The notes under the pieces: model-generated
Seen by the model: the letters and a program-made list of their open reading frames with translations, nothing else
What the model was told of the DNA's origin: nothing
Databases searched by the model: none
Position numbers and translations under genes: made by a program
NCBI GenBank assembly: GCA_027490725.1
Contig: JAIXXN010000043.1
Span: 1-47,242, forward strand
Direction of reading: 5' to 3'
Length of the DNA: 47,242 nt
DNA from: Oxalobacteraceae bacterium
Lineage (GTDB): Bacteria > Pseudomonadota > Gammaproteobacteria > Burkholderiales > Burkholderiaceae_D
Shown: piece after piece, positions 35,542 through 43,949 of the stretch
How the letters are laid out: every line of letters begins with the position of its first letter
Numbering within the stretch: the stretch's first letter is position 1

Positions 35542-36321
35542 ATGAAAATCGAAACCGTTCCCGAACAAAAAACCACCATCCAGGTCATTGAACGGATGGT
35601 GGCTTTACTCGATGCGCTGGCCAAGTATCCCGACCCGGTCAGCCTCAAGGAACTGTCCAAGGTTTCCGGGCTTCACCCCTCTACGGCGCACCGGATTTTG
35701 AACGATCTGGTGCTCACCCGCTTCGTCGACCGGATCGAACCGGGCACTTACCGGCTCGGTATGCGCCTGCTGGAACTGGGGAATGTCGTCAAGAGCCGCC
35801 TGTCGGTGCGCGAAGCGGCAGTCGATTTTATGCGTGCACTGCACAAAAGAACCCAGCAGACCATCAACCTGTCGGTGCGTCAGGGCGACGAGATCGTGTA
35901 TATCGACCGTTCCTTCTCGGAACGCTCGGGCATGCAGGTGGTGCGCGCGATTGGTGGCCGGGCACCGCTGCACCTGACCTCGACGGGCAAACTGTTCCTG
36001 TCGGTGGACGAGCCGAAAGCCATCCGCGCCTACGCCACGCGTACCGGACTGGCCGGACACAACAAGAATTCGATTACCGATCTGCCCAAGCTGGAACGCG
36101 AGCTGAATCTGGTCAAATCGCGCGGCTATGCGCGTGACAACGAGGAACTGGAACTGGGCGTGCGCTGCATGGCCGCCGGCATCCACGACGATAGTGGCAA
36201 GCTGATTGCCGGGCTGTCGATCTCGGCGCCGGCCGACCGTCTGCAGGAAGAGTGGCTGGAAGATCTGGTCGCCACGGCAGACCAGATCTCGGCCACGCTC
36301 GGTTACATCCCCGTCGAGTAA
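35542..36321 (+). CDS. IclR-family transcriptional regulator
   Basis: The N-terminal winged helix-turn-helix (QVIERMVALLDALAKYPDPVSLKELSKVSGLHPSTAHRIL) and the C-terminal effector domain (GRAPLHLTSTGKLFLS, ARDNEELELGVRCMAAGI, IAGLSISAP) are typical. IclR proteins usually repress or activate catabolic genes in response to an aromatic or organic acid; the effector is not predictable here. Its 3' end overlaps the convergent endopeptidase gene by 19 nt. Confidence 0.93.
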   Translation: MKIETVPEQKTTIQVIERMVALLDALAKYPDPVSLKELSKVSGLHPSTAHRILNDLVLTRFVDRIEPGTYRLGMRLLELGNVVKSRLSVREAAVDFMRALHKRTQQTINLSVRQGDEIVYIDRSFSERSGMQVVRAIGGRAPLHLTSTGKLFLSVDEPKAIRAYATRTGLAGHNKNSITDLPKLERELNLVKSRGYARDNEELELGVRCMAAGIHDDSGKLIAGLSISAPADRLQEEWLEDLVATADQISATLGYIPVE

Positions 36322-37361
36322 GTTGGCGAGTTGAGCGCTGCAGGTTTCAGCGCTTCCAGCCACTTGCGCATGCGACCGGCATCGGCAGCACGCGCCTGCT
36401 TCCCTTTGGAATCAAGGAACACCATGATCACGGCGCGTCCTTCGATGACGGCCTGCATCATCAGGCAGCGCCCTGCTTCATTGATAAAGCCGGTCTTCTG
36501 CAAGCCGATCGACCAGCCCGGACTGGCCACCAGGTGGTTGGTGGTGCCAAACTGCATCGGCCGACCACTCGCTTCCACAATCGCCTTGGCATCCGTCGAA
36601 TACTGGCGCAGCAGCGGTTGCTGGTAGGCCGCCATGGCCAGTTTGGCCAGATCGCGGGCCGACGCCACATTCATCTTCGACAGGCCGCTGGAATCGACAT
36701 AGTGGGTATCGGTCATGCCCAGTTCGCGCGCTTTGGCATTCATCGCCTCCACGAAGGCCGGCTTGCCGCCCGGATAATGGCGACCCAGTGCCGAGGCGGC
36801 ACGGTTTTCCGAGCTCATCAGGGCGATATGCAGCATATTGGCGCGGGTCAGCTTGCTGCCCACTTTCAGGCGTGAACTGCTGAATTTCTCGCGATCCACA
36901 TCCTCATCCGTCACGGTGAGGACTTCATCCATATCGAGATTGGCTTCCACCACCACCAGTCCCGTCATCATTTTAGTGATCGAGGCGATCGGCAGGGCCA
37001 CTTCGGAATTCTTTTCGAACAGCACCTCGGAATTTTCCTGATCCAGTACCAGTGCCACATTCGACTTCAGATCGAGCGGATCGTGGGTCTGGCTCAGTCC
37101 GGCCAGATCACCCATGGTCGGCACGGCGGGCGCCGCCACCATCATGCGCTGGTAGACCACCTTGCGGCGGCCATTCACCATCATCACACGTTTCACCATG
37201 CGCTCGCCGGAAGGCGCCGCCACCACTTTGGCGCTCTGCGCCTTGGCTTTTTTGCCATGTTTCTTGGTATTGCCCCCTGATGCGGCATGTGCCGATCCCG
37301 CCAACAGCATCAGCGTCACCAGCGCACTGACGGCTTTCAAACTGACAGTTTTTTTCAGCAT
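36303..37361 (-). CDS. pbpG: D-alanyl-D-alanine endopeptidase, PBP7/8 type
   Basis: This periplasmic low-molecular-weight penicillin-binding protein cleaves cross-links in peptidoglycan. After a signal peptide and a basic linker (NTKKHGKKAKAQSAK), the S11-family motifs are present: SITK (127-130), SSENRAAS as the SxN box and KTG in LQKTGFINEAG. The ATG at 37361 has GGGGA/AGGA upstream and is preferred to the GTG at 37373. The 352-residue length fits PbpG of this group. Confidence 0.92.
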   Translation of the reverse strand: MLKKTVSLKAVSALVTLMLLAGSAHAASGGNTKKHGKKAKAQSAKVVAAPSGERMVKRVMMVNGRRKVVYQRMMVAAPAVPTMGDLAGLSQTHDPLDLKSNVALVLDQENSEVLFEKNSEVALPIASITKMMTGLVVVEANLDMDEVLTVTDEDVDREKFSSSRLKVGSKLTRANMLHIALMSSENRAASALGRHYPGGKPAFVEAMNAKARELGMTDTHYVDSSGLSKMNVASARDLAKLAMAAYQQPLLRQYSTDAKAIVEASGRPMQFGTTNHLVASPGWSIGLQKTGFINEAGRCLMMQAVIEGRAVIMVFLDSKGKQARAADAGRMRKWLEALKPAALNSPTYSTGM

Positions 37362-37419
37362 TCCTATCCCCACTCAAACATTGCAAGCACAGGCAGCCCA
37401 GCGGCTACCCGGTAAAAAT

Positions 37420-38115
37420 CTATTCGACAAAATTCACGAATTCTTGAAGCCCGATACGCTCCGTCTGCAAGCTATTTTCGATCTTGCTATGATCAGCATA
37501 GCCCAGTGCCATCCCGCACACCACAGTTTCCTGAGCTGGCAGCTGTAATTGTTCACTAATGATGCGGTGATACTGGGTAAATGCCGCTTGCGGGCAGGTA
37601 TCGAGCCCCCTTCCACGCGCCGCCACCATGATGTTTTGCAAAAACATGCCATAGTCCAGCCACGAACCTTGTCCCATCACACGATCTATCGTAAAGATCA
37701 GGCCCACCGGCGCGCCGAAAAACTCATAATTCTTACCGTGCTGGGCCGCCATACCGGCCTTGTTTTCACGCCCCAGTCCCAGTAAGGCATACAGATCTAG
37801 GCCAACTTTACGACGCCGTTCAATGTACGGCGACACCCACTGGGCCGGATAGTAGGCATATTCTTCCGTGTGCTGGGCTGCCAGCGCCGGATCCTGATGG
37901 GCGGCCAGAATCGCCGCCGACAACTGGGCCTTGCGCTGCCCCGTCAGTACATACACTTTCCATGGCTGGGTATTGGTACCGGACGGTGCTCGCCCTGCCA
38001 CCTGCAGGATCTGTTCGAGATCAGCGCGCGCCACCGCCTGCGGCAAATAGGCGCGGATTGAACGGCGGCTGGTAATGGCGGCGTCAACCGCCTGCTGCTC
38101 GGGACTGGACTTCAT
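37420..38115 (-). CDS. Nitroreductase-family FMN oxidoreductase
   Basis: The fold is shown by RRSIRAYLPQAV, the FMN-phosphate region APSGTNTQPWKVYVLTG and, near the C-terminus, GRGLDTCPQAAF and VVCGMALGYAD. It probably reduces nitroaromatics, quinones or similar electrophiles with NAD(P)H. From the ATG at 38115 (GGAG 9 nt upstream) it has 231 residues; a TTG at 38130 would add five residues. It follows the EamA transporter gene by 24 nt on the same strand. Confidence 0.9.
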   Translation of the reverse strand: MKSSPEQQAVDAAITSRRSIRAYLPQAVARADLEQILQVAGRAPSGTNTQPWKVYVLTGQRKAQLSAAILAAHQDPALAAQHTEEYAYYPAQWVSPYIERRRKVGLDLYALLGLGRENKAGMAAQHGKNYEFFGAPVGLIFTIDRVMGQGSWLDYGMFLQNIMVAARGRGLDTCPQAAFTQYHRIISEQLQLPAQETVVCGMALGYADHSKIENSLQTERIGLQEFVNFVE

Positions 38116-38139
38116 GCACTCTGGCTCCAACGGAAAACA

Positions 38140-39048
38140 TTAACGGGGTTTCTTAACGACAAATATAACACCAGTCACGGCCAATCCCATCCCCAGAATA
38201 CCGAGGACATTAAAGGCTTCACCGAACATCAGCCAGGCCATCAGGGCGGTGGTGGGTGGCGTCAGGTACATCAGACTGGTCACTTCGGTGGCATGGCTGC
38301 GCCGGATCAGCGCAAACAGCAGGAAAATCGCGCCGATCGACAGACCCAGCACCGACCATAGCAAAGCACCGATCATATGTGTCGTCCACTGCACGGCCGC
38401 GAAATCGGGCCGCAGTCCTTCCAGCCAGACTGCCAGTGGCAGCACCACCAGCAGCGATGCGCCGAACTGGATTACGGTGCCGGTGCGCAAATCGAATTGC
38501 GGGCAAAAGCGCTTCTGGTACAGCGTGCCCGCCGTGATGGACAGCAGCGCCATCAGGCACAGCAGAATTGCCTGCGGCGCCAGTCCCACCAGTCGGATCT
38601 TGGCGGCCACCACCAGCGCCACCCCGGCCAGCCCGAATAGCAGCCCCAGCCACTGGCGCGGCCGCACCACCTCGCCGATCAGGCGTGCCGACAGCGCCGT
38701 CAGAATCGGCTGCATGCCCACGATCAGGGCCGACAGTCCGGCCGGCATGCCCTGCTTGATCGCGCACCACACACCGATCAGGTAACCCGCCTGCAGCAGC
38801 AACCCAGCCAGCGCCATGTGCAGAATGCGTCCATGCGGCCACGGCGCACGCAGGATCAGCACGGCGGGCAGTAACAGCAGTAGCACGCCGAGAAAGCGCA
38901 GCACCAGAAACGTCAGCGGTGGCGCGTAGGGCAGGCCGAACTTGGCGACAATGAAGCCACTACTCCATAGCAGCACAAAAAACAGCGGCAGCGGCGAGAG
39001 GAAAGCGGCGCGTGCTGCACTGCGTATAGGCTGGGCGGGAGAGGTCAT
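38140..39048 (-). CDS. EamA/DMT-family transporter
   Basis: About ten membrane helices in two EamA repeats are visible. The first starts at LPLFFVLLWSSGFIVAKFGL and the second around AILLCLMALLSITAGTLYQKRF. The short N-terminus (MTSPAQPIRSAARAAF) is cytoplasmic. Family members export amino acids or other small metabolites; the cargo is unknown. It is probably cotranscribed with the nitroreductase gene. Confidence 0.9.
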   Translation of the reverse strand: MTSPAQPIRSAARAAFLSPLPLFFVLLWSSGFIVAKFGLPYAPPLTFLVLRFLGVLLLLLPAVLILRAPWPHGRILHMALAGLLLQAGYLIGVWCAIKQGMPAGLSALIVGMQPILTALSARLIGEVVRPRQWLGLLFGLAGVALVVAAKIRLVGLAPQAILLCLMALLSITAGTLYQKRFCPQFDLRTGTVIQFGASLLVVLPLAVWLEGLRPDFAAVQWTTHMIGALLWSVLGLSIGAIFLLFALIRRSHATEVTSLMYLTPPTTALMAWLMFGEAFNVLGILGMGLAVTGVIFVVKKPR

Positions 39049-39118
39049 ACGACCAGTCTACCATGCGCCTGCCAGCCTTGCGGCGCAGGCAATAAATGGC
39101 CAATTTGACACGCTTTGG

Positions 39119-39183
39119 TGCAACGCACAAAAAGTGCTTGACTTAATTCTGAAAGGCCGTAAAATCCGATTTGTTGCGTTGCA
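39119..39183. promoter_or_regulatory. Inverted repeat flanking the phasin promoter, possible operator
   Basis: TGCAACGCA (39119-39127) and its exact inverse TGCGTTGCA (39175-39183) bracket the -35 and -10 boxes, 47 nt apart. Granule regulators such as PhaR bind TGC-rich sites in phasin promoters, so a repressor looping or dual-site model is possible. That link is inference. Confidence 0.5.
39138..39165 (+). promoter_or_regulatory. Sigma-70 promoter of the phasin gene
   Basis: TTGACT and TAAAAT are separated by 16 nt, about 110 nt upstream of the ATG at 39279. Both boxes are close to consensus, which fits the high expression of phasins. Confidence 0.7.
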
Positions 39184-39278
39184 CAATATGTTGTTCGGTC
39201 TGAAACGTGGATAGTCTGTTTCGCACCGGCTGTAGAAACAGCAGTACCTAACCAATACCCCTAAAACTGGAGAGTAAA

Positions 39279-39836
39279 ATGTTTTCGATCCCTGAGCAAT
39301 TTTCCAATGCGACCAAAGCTAACTTTGAATCGCAATTCGCGATCTTCACCGCGCTGACCACCAAAGCCTTCGAAGGCGTGGAAAAATTCGTCGACCTGAA
39401 CCTGAACGCTGCCAAAGCATCGCTGGAAGAGTCGTCGGCCACCACCAAACAACTGCTGTCGGCTAAAGACCCACAGGAATTCTTCTCGCTGGCTTCGGCT
39501 CAGGCTCAACCAGCTGCAGAAAAAACCCTGGCCTACGGCCGTCATCTGGCCAGCATCGCTTCGAGCACCAGTGCCGAGTTCAGCAAAGCCGCTGAAACCC
39601 AGATCGCCGAAACCAACCGCAAAGTCATCTCGCTGGTTGACGAAGTCAGCAAAAACGCACCAGCTGGCAGCGAAAACGCTGTTGCTCTGCTGAAATCGGC
39701 AATCGGCAATGCCAACGCCGGCTACGAGCAGTTCACCAAGACCGCCAAGCAAGCTGCTGAATCGCTGGAATCGAACGTGAACTCGGCAGTAAGCCAGTTC
39801 ACCGCCGCCGCTAGCAAAGCTGCTGCAAAAAAATAA
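39279..39836 (+). CDS. phaP: Phasin family protein (PHB granule coat)
   Basis: Phasins coat polyhydroxyalkanoate granules. The 185-residue, Ala-rich, almost entirely helical protein starts with the family N-terminus (MFSIPEQFSNATKANFESQF) and has the amphipathic core ALTTKAFEGVEKFVDLNLNAAKASLEES. The Ala/Lys-rich tail (AASKAAAKK) is also typical. It has its own promoter, a flanking inverted repeat and a strong terminator, and stands alone. No PHA synthase gene is in the window. Confidence 0.93.
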   Translation: MFSIPEQFSNATKANFESQFAIFTALTTKAFEGVEKFVDLNLNAAKASLEESSATTKQLLSAKDPQEFFSLASAQAQPAAEKTLAYGRHLASIASSTSAEFSKAAETQIAETNRKVISLVDEVSKNAPAGSENAVALLKSAIGNANAGYEQFTKTAKQAAESLESNVNSAVSQFTAAASKAAAKK

Positions 39837-39858
39837 TCAACCGCTAGCATGGTTGACG

Positions 39859-39885
39859 GCCCCGGCTCTGCCGGGGCTTTTTTTT
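39859..39885 (+). terminator. Rho-independent terminator of the phasin gene
   Basis: GCCCCGG and CCGGGGC form a 7-bp stem with a 5-nt loop, followed by eight T. It is 22 nt after the stop codon and is the clearest intrinsic terminator in the window. Confidence 0.9.
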
Positions 39886-39987
39886 GTCCGGAGAAATATC
39901 AACAGAATTGCCCATAAAATAGGGACGCAACGCCAATGCGAAGCATAAGCGTTGCGTCCCTATTTTTGGAGCAATAAACTTGTCGGC

Positions 39988-40710
39988 TTATTCGCCCAGG
40001 TAGGCAGCTTTGACGCGCGGGTCGTCGAGCATGTCGGCAGCGTTGCCGGTCATGGTGATCAGTCCGGAATCCATCACGTAGCCGCGGTGCGCGGCCTGCA
40101 GCGCGAGCTTGGCGTTCTGCTCGACCAGCAAGATGGTGACGCCTTGCTGCGAAACACTACGGATCACTTCGAAAATCTTTTCGACCATAATCGGCGACAG
40201 CCCCATCGACGGCTCATCCAGCAGCAGCAATTCGGGATGCGACATCAGTGCGCGCGCCATCGCCAGCATCTGCTGTTCGCCACCGGACAGCGTGCCAGCC
40301 AGCTGCGTCGAGCGCTCTTTCAGACGCGGGAAAGTGTCATACCACTTGGCAATGTCGGCGTCGATCCCGGCCTGATCATTGCGTGTGTAAGCGCCCATCA
40401 TCAAGTTTTCGTGGATCGTCATGCGGGTAAAGACGCCCCGCCCTTCCGGTACCATGGCGAGCTTTTTCTCGACCAGATGGAAGGATTTGCTGCCTTTCAG
40501 CGACGTGCCCTGATAGCTGACCGTGCCTTCAACCTTGCAGTCCGGCAGGGTGCCGGTGATGGCTTTCAGGGTGGTGGTCTTGCCGGCGCCATTGGCACCG
40601 ATCAGGGCGACCAGTTCGCCACGGTTGACTTCCAGATCGATGCCTTTGACGGCCTTGATGCCGCCGTACGCGACTTTCAGTCCCGATACTTTAAGAACGT
40701 TGTCGCTCAT
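39988..40710 (-). CDS. livF: Branched-chain amino-acid ABC transporter ATP-binding protein LivF
   Basis: The 240-residue ATPase has Walker A GANGAGKTT, signature LSGGEQQM, Walker B ELLLLDEPSMGLSP and the short length of LivF. It powers high-affinity import of leucine, isoleucine and valine, or of related amides or urea. Its ATG overlaps the livG stop codon by one base (TAATG). It is the last gene of the cluster. Confidence 0.93.
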   Translation of the reverse strand: MSDNVLKVSGLKVAYGGIKAVKGIDLEVNRGELVALIGANGAGKTTTLKAITGTLPDCKVEGTVSYQGTSLKGSKSFHLVEKKLAMVPEGRGVFTRMTIHENLMMGAYTRNDQAGIDADIAKWYDTFPRLKERSTQLAGTLSGGEQQMLAMARALMSHPELLLLDEPSMGLSPIMVEKIFEVIRSVSQQGVTILLVEQNAKLALQAAHRGYVMDSGLITMTGNAADMLDDPRVKAAYLGE

Positions 40711-41480
40711 TAGTGCGATCCTCCCAGATAGGCGTCAATGACGGCCTGATTGCTCTGTATTTCCGCGGGCAAGCCTTCGGCGATCGGTTTGCCGTATTCC
40801 AGCACCATCAGCCGGTCGCACAAGCCCATCATCATTTTGACGTCGTGCTCGATCAGCAGCACCGTCTTGCCTTCGTTTTTGATTTTGACCAGCAGTTCGC
40901 GCAGCGCCAGTTTTTCCGTGGCGTTCATGCCGGCCGCCGGTTCGTCCAGCGCCAGCAGCTGCGGGTCGGTCGCCAGTGCACGGGCGATTTCGAGACGGCG
41001 CTGATCACCATACGACAGGAATTTCGAGGTGCGGCTGGCAAACTGGCCGATGCCGACGAAGTCCAGCAATTCCTGGGCACGGCGACGGATCGCCGCTTCT
41101 TCGGCACGCGCCGCCTTGTGGCGGAACACGGCGCCGAACACACCCTGCTTGCTGCGGACATGGCAACCGACCATGACGTTTTCCAGCGCCGTCATCTCGC
41201 CAAACAGGCGGATGTTCTGGAAGGTACGGGCGATCCCGGCCTTGGCCACTTCGTGCGGTGCCGACGGCGAGTACGGTTTGCCGGCCAGTTCGAAGGTGCC
41301 GGTGTCCGGCTGGTACAGCCCGGTAATGACGTTAAAGAAAGTGGTCTTACCGGCACCGTTCGGGCCGATCAGGCCGTAAATCTGGCCGCGCAAAATGGTG
41401 ATGCCGACATCGGTAAGTGCCTGCAGGCCGCCGAAACGTTTATTCACGCCGGCGATATGGAGAATGACTGGTTCGCTCAT
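40710..41480 (-). CDS. livG: Branched-chain amino-acid ABC transporter ATP-binding protein LivG
   Basis: The second ATPase of the pair has Walker A GPNGAGKTT, the LivG-type insert (KQGVFGAVFRHKAARAEEAAIRRRAQELLDFVG), signature LSYGDQRRLE and Walker B LLALDEPAAGMN. The ATG at 41480 has AGGA 8 nt upstream and starts the family-typical MSEPVILHIAGVNKRFGG, so the longer open frame to 41555 is not used. It lies 10 nt after livM. Confidence 0.94.
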   Translation of the reverse strand: MSEPVILHIAGVNKRFGGLQALTDVGITILRGQIYGLIGPNGAGKTTFFNVITGLYQPDTGTFELAGKPYSPSAPHEVAKAGIARTFQNIRLFGEMTALENVMVGCHVRSKQGVFGAVFRHKAARAEEAAIRRRAQELLDFVGIGQFASRTSKFLSYGDQRRLEIARALATDPQLLALDEPAAGMNATEKLALRELLVKIKNEGKTVLLIEHDVKMMMGLCDRLMVLEYGKPIAEGLPAEIQSNQAVIDAYLGGSH

Positions 41481-41490
41481 GCTTCTTTCC

Positions 41491-42708
41491 TCAGGCTGCC
41501 ATGGTGCCGGATGATTGTTGTTTGCTATCGGAGTCGCCATCCGGGCGGTCCTCATGCTTGGGTGCCGGCCACAGACCAGACGGACGGTTCAGCATGATCA
41601 GTACCATCGCCAGACCGTACAGCAACTGGCGCAGCACTTCCGCTTCGATCAGCACGTGACCGAACAGGCGTTCCTGCAGCGGCTCTACCACGTGACGCAG
41701 CACTTCCGGCAGCGCCGCCAGCAGTGCGCCACCCATGATCACGCCGGGGATGTGGCCGATGCCGCCCAGCACCACCATCGCCAGCACGGCAATCGATTCC
41801 GTCAGCGAGAACGATTCCGGCGAAACAAAGCCCTGGAACGAGGCAAACATCGACCCGGCGATGCCGCCGAACGACGCGCCCATCGTGAAGGCCAGCAGTT
41901 TCACGTTGCGGGTGTTGATGCCCATCGCCTTGGCGGCAATTTCATCTTCGCGGATCGCTACCCAGGCACGGCCCAGACGCGAGTCCTGCAGACGCGAGGT
42001 GACGAACACCACGGCCACGCACAGGAACAGGAATAGGAAGTAATAGGCGTTCACGGAAGGCATCGAGAAGCCCCCCACCACCACGTTGGCGCGCGAACCC
42101 GCCTCACCGGCCAGATTCACACCGAACACGCGGATCGGGTCGATCAGATTGATACCCTGTGGACCATTGGTGAAGTTGATCGGCTCGTTCAGATTGTTCA
42201 TGAAGATGCGGATGATCTCGCCGAAGCCCAGCGTCACGATGGCCAGATAGTCACCGCGCAATTTCAGCGTCGGCGCACCCAGCAAGGCACCGAACAGGCC
42301 AGCCAGTGCGGCCGCCAGCGGCACGATCAGCCATACCGACAGGTGGATACCGTTCTGCTGGATCTCCGGACCCAGCACGGCGACCAGCGAATTGCCGATC
42401 ACCGGATATTCATTGATTAACGATTCCAGCAGCGTGGCGAACTGGGGCGAGGCCAGCAGCCCCGTCATGTAGGCCCCCACCGCGTAGAAGGCGATATAGC
42501 CCAGGTCGAGCAGGCCGGCAAAGCCGACCACGATGTTCAGCCCCAGCGCCAGCATGATGTACAGCAGCGCCATATCGACGATGCGCACCCAGGAGTTACC
42601 GAACGGTGCAGCGAGGAAGGGGAAGATCAGCAAGCCGATCAGCACCACCGCCATGCTGGCGTAGGCCTTGCGGGGGTTGCGGGTAGTGTCGAAATTCAAA
42701 ATAGCCAT
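41491..42708 (-). CDS. livM: Branched-chain amino-acid ABC transporter permease LivM
   Basis: The 405-residue inner-membrane protein has about ten helices. It shows the LivM marks LALGLNIVVGFAGLLDLGYIAFYAVGAY and TLGFGEIIRIFMNNL, and the coupling loop WVAIREDEIAAKAMGI. With LivH it forms the channel. The C-terminal 20 residues are polar (KHEDRPDGDSDSKQQSSG), an extension beyond the usual end. Confidence 0.93.
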   Translation of the reverse strand: MAILNFDTTRNPRKAYASMAVVLIGLLIFPFLAAPFGNSWVRIVDMALLYIMLALGLNIVVGFAGLLDLGYIAFYAVGAYMTGLLASPQFATLLESLINEYPVIGNSLVAVLGPEIQQNGIHLSVWLIVPLAAALAGLFGALLGAPTLKLRGDYLAIVTLGFGEIIRIFMNNLNEPINFTNGPQGINLIDPIRVFGVNLAGEAGSRANVVVGGFSMPSVNAYYFLFLFLCVAVVFVTSRLQDSRLGRAWVAIREDEIAAKAMGINTRNVKLLAFTMGASFGGIAGSMFASFQGFVSPESFSLTESIAVLAMVVLGGIGHIPGVIMGGALLAALPEVLRHVVEPLQERLFGHVLIEAEVLRQLLYGLAMVLIMLNRPSGLWPAPKHEDRPDGDSDSKQQSSGTMAA

Positions 42709-42737
42709 GGTCGTCCTTAATTCTGCTCTGTCTATTT

Positions 42738-43667
42738 TTAAGCGCGGTCGGCCACGCGCTCGCCCATGATGCCGGATGGCCGCACGGTCAGCACGATGAT
42801 CAGTACCACGAAGGCGAAGATGTCCTGATAGTGGCTACCAAGGAAGCCGCCCGTCAGATCGCCGATGTATCCGGCGCCCAGACTTTCGATAATCCCCAGT
42901 ACGATGCCACCGATCATGGCGCCATAGATATTGCCGATACCGCCCAGCACGGCGGCCGAGAAGGCTTTCAGGCCCGGTACAAAGCCCATCGCAAACTGGA
43001 TCGAGGCATAGTTGGCGCCCCACATGACCCCGGCGACAGCAGCCAGTGCCGCGCCCAGCGCGAAGGTCGCCACAATGACGCGGTTGGAATCGACCCCCAT
43101 CAGACCGGCCACACGGGGATTTTCAGCGGTGGCACGCATGGCGCGTCCCATCTTGGTTTTTTCCACCAGCAGCACCAGCCCCACCATCGACAGTGCCGCC
43201 AGCACCAGCAGCAGAATCTGGGTTTGCGAAATCAGTGCGCCGCCTATCGTGATCGGTTCGGCCGACAGTAATTGCGGGAAGGCCAGCGGGTTGCGCGACC
43301 AGATCATCATCGCCACGGTCTGCAGCAGGATCGAGACACCGATGGCGGTAATCAGCGGCGCCAGCCGTGGCGCATTGCGCAGGCGGCGGTAAGCGACCCG
43401 TTCGATCAGCACATTCACCAGTATGCAGACGGGAATTGCGCCGCCGATGGCAATCGCCAGCTTCACGTAGCCGGGCAGATCGGGGGCGTATTCGTTCAGG
43501 TATTTGAGGATGGTCAGGCCGGTCATGGCACCGATCATCAGCACATCGCCGTGGGCGAAGTTAATCAGATTGAGCACGCCGTACACCATGGTGTAACCGA
43601 GCGCGACCAGTGCATACATACTGCCGAGCACCAGACCGTTGATAATTTGTTGGATAAAAGTATCCAT
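42738..43667 (-). CDS. livH: Branched-chain amino-acid ABC transporter permease LivH
   Basis: The 309-residue permease begins MDTFIQQIINGLVLGSMYALVALGYTMVYG, the standard LivH start, so the ATG at 43667 (AAGG 8 nt upstream) is chosen over the frame open to 43727. The coupling loop is TKMGRAMRATAENPRVAGLMGV. It is the first gene of livHMGF. No periplasmic binding protein (livK/livJ) gene is next to it, so the ligand remains uncertain: branched-chain amino acids, amides or urea are all possible. Confidence 0.93.
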   Translation of the reverse strand: MDTFIQQIINGLVLGSMYALVALGYTMVYGVLNLINFAHGDVLMIGAMTGLTILKYLNEYAPDLPGYVKLAIAIGGAIPVCILVNVLIERVAYRRLRNAPRLAPLITAIGVSILLQTVAMMIWSRNPLAFPQLLSAEPITIGGALISQTQILLLVLAALSMVGLVLLVEKTKMGRAMRATAENPRVAGLMGVDSNRVIVATFALGAALAAVAGVMWGANYASIQFAMGFVPGLKAFSAAVLGGIGNIYGAMIGGIVLGIIESLGAGYIGDLTGGFLGSHYQDIFAFVVLIIVLTVRPSGIMGERVADRA

Positions 43668-43716
43668 AAAGAGTGCCTTTACTATTTGTTGTGCCTGCAC
43701 AGCCGGTTCAAGTAAC

Positions 43717-43753
43717 AAAAACGGCACCCGGAGAGATGGTCTCCGTAGTGCCG
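43717..43753 (-). terminator. Intrinsic terminator within the livH leader, probable attenuator
   Basis: On the - strand CGGCAC-CGGAGA-type stems (6 bp, a small bulge, then 6 bp) close on a 5-nt loop and are followed by T5. It ends about 50 nt before the livH start and points toward livH. A terminator before the first gene of an operon suggests regulated read-through. Confidence 0.7.
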
Positions 43754-43894
43754 CCGTTGACTACGCTTTACGTTGCAAGTTCTATGCCTGAATCGGCACC
43801 TCGCTGCGAGCCGCGTCCTCTCTGCGTTGATGGCGCGAAGCCAACTCAACTTTTTAAGGGCGAGGCAATGATAGCGAGATTCTAGGAAAACGAA

Positions 43895-43934
43895 CGGCGG
43901 AATAATCCACTAAGTACTAAATATTATTCCGCCG
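43895..43934 (-). terminator. 12-bp hairpin after ispH
   Basis: CGGCGGAATAAT and ATTATTCCGCCG form a perfect 12-bp stem with a 16-nt loop, and T-rich sequence follows on the - strand (TTCGTTTT). It starts about 15 nt after the ispH stop codon. It separates ispH from the livH leader. Confidence 0.75.
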
Positions 43935-43949
43935 CCCCACTCGCCACAC

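Larger units (their letters stand above)
43668..43949 (-). promoter_or_regulatory. livH 5' leader with structured RNA
   Basis: The leader of about 200 nt before livH is rich in paired segments. Read on the - strand it contains a CTCG-CAG-CGAG hairpin, then a GTAGT/ACTAC pair (43745-43764) that would exclude the terminator stem at 43717-43753. No known riboswitch pattern was recognised. The design is that of an attenuator or a processed small RNA. Confidence 0.45.

Noticed and set aside
43717..43880. Glycine or guanidine riboswitch before livH
   Set aside because: The conserved core sequences of those classes, as I remember them, are not present. Only a terminator and simple stems can be supported.
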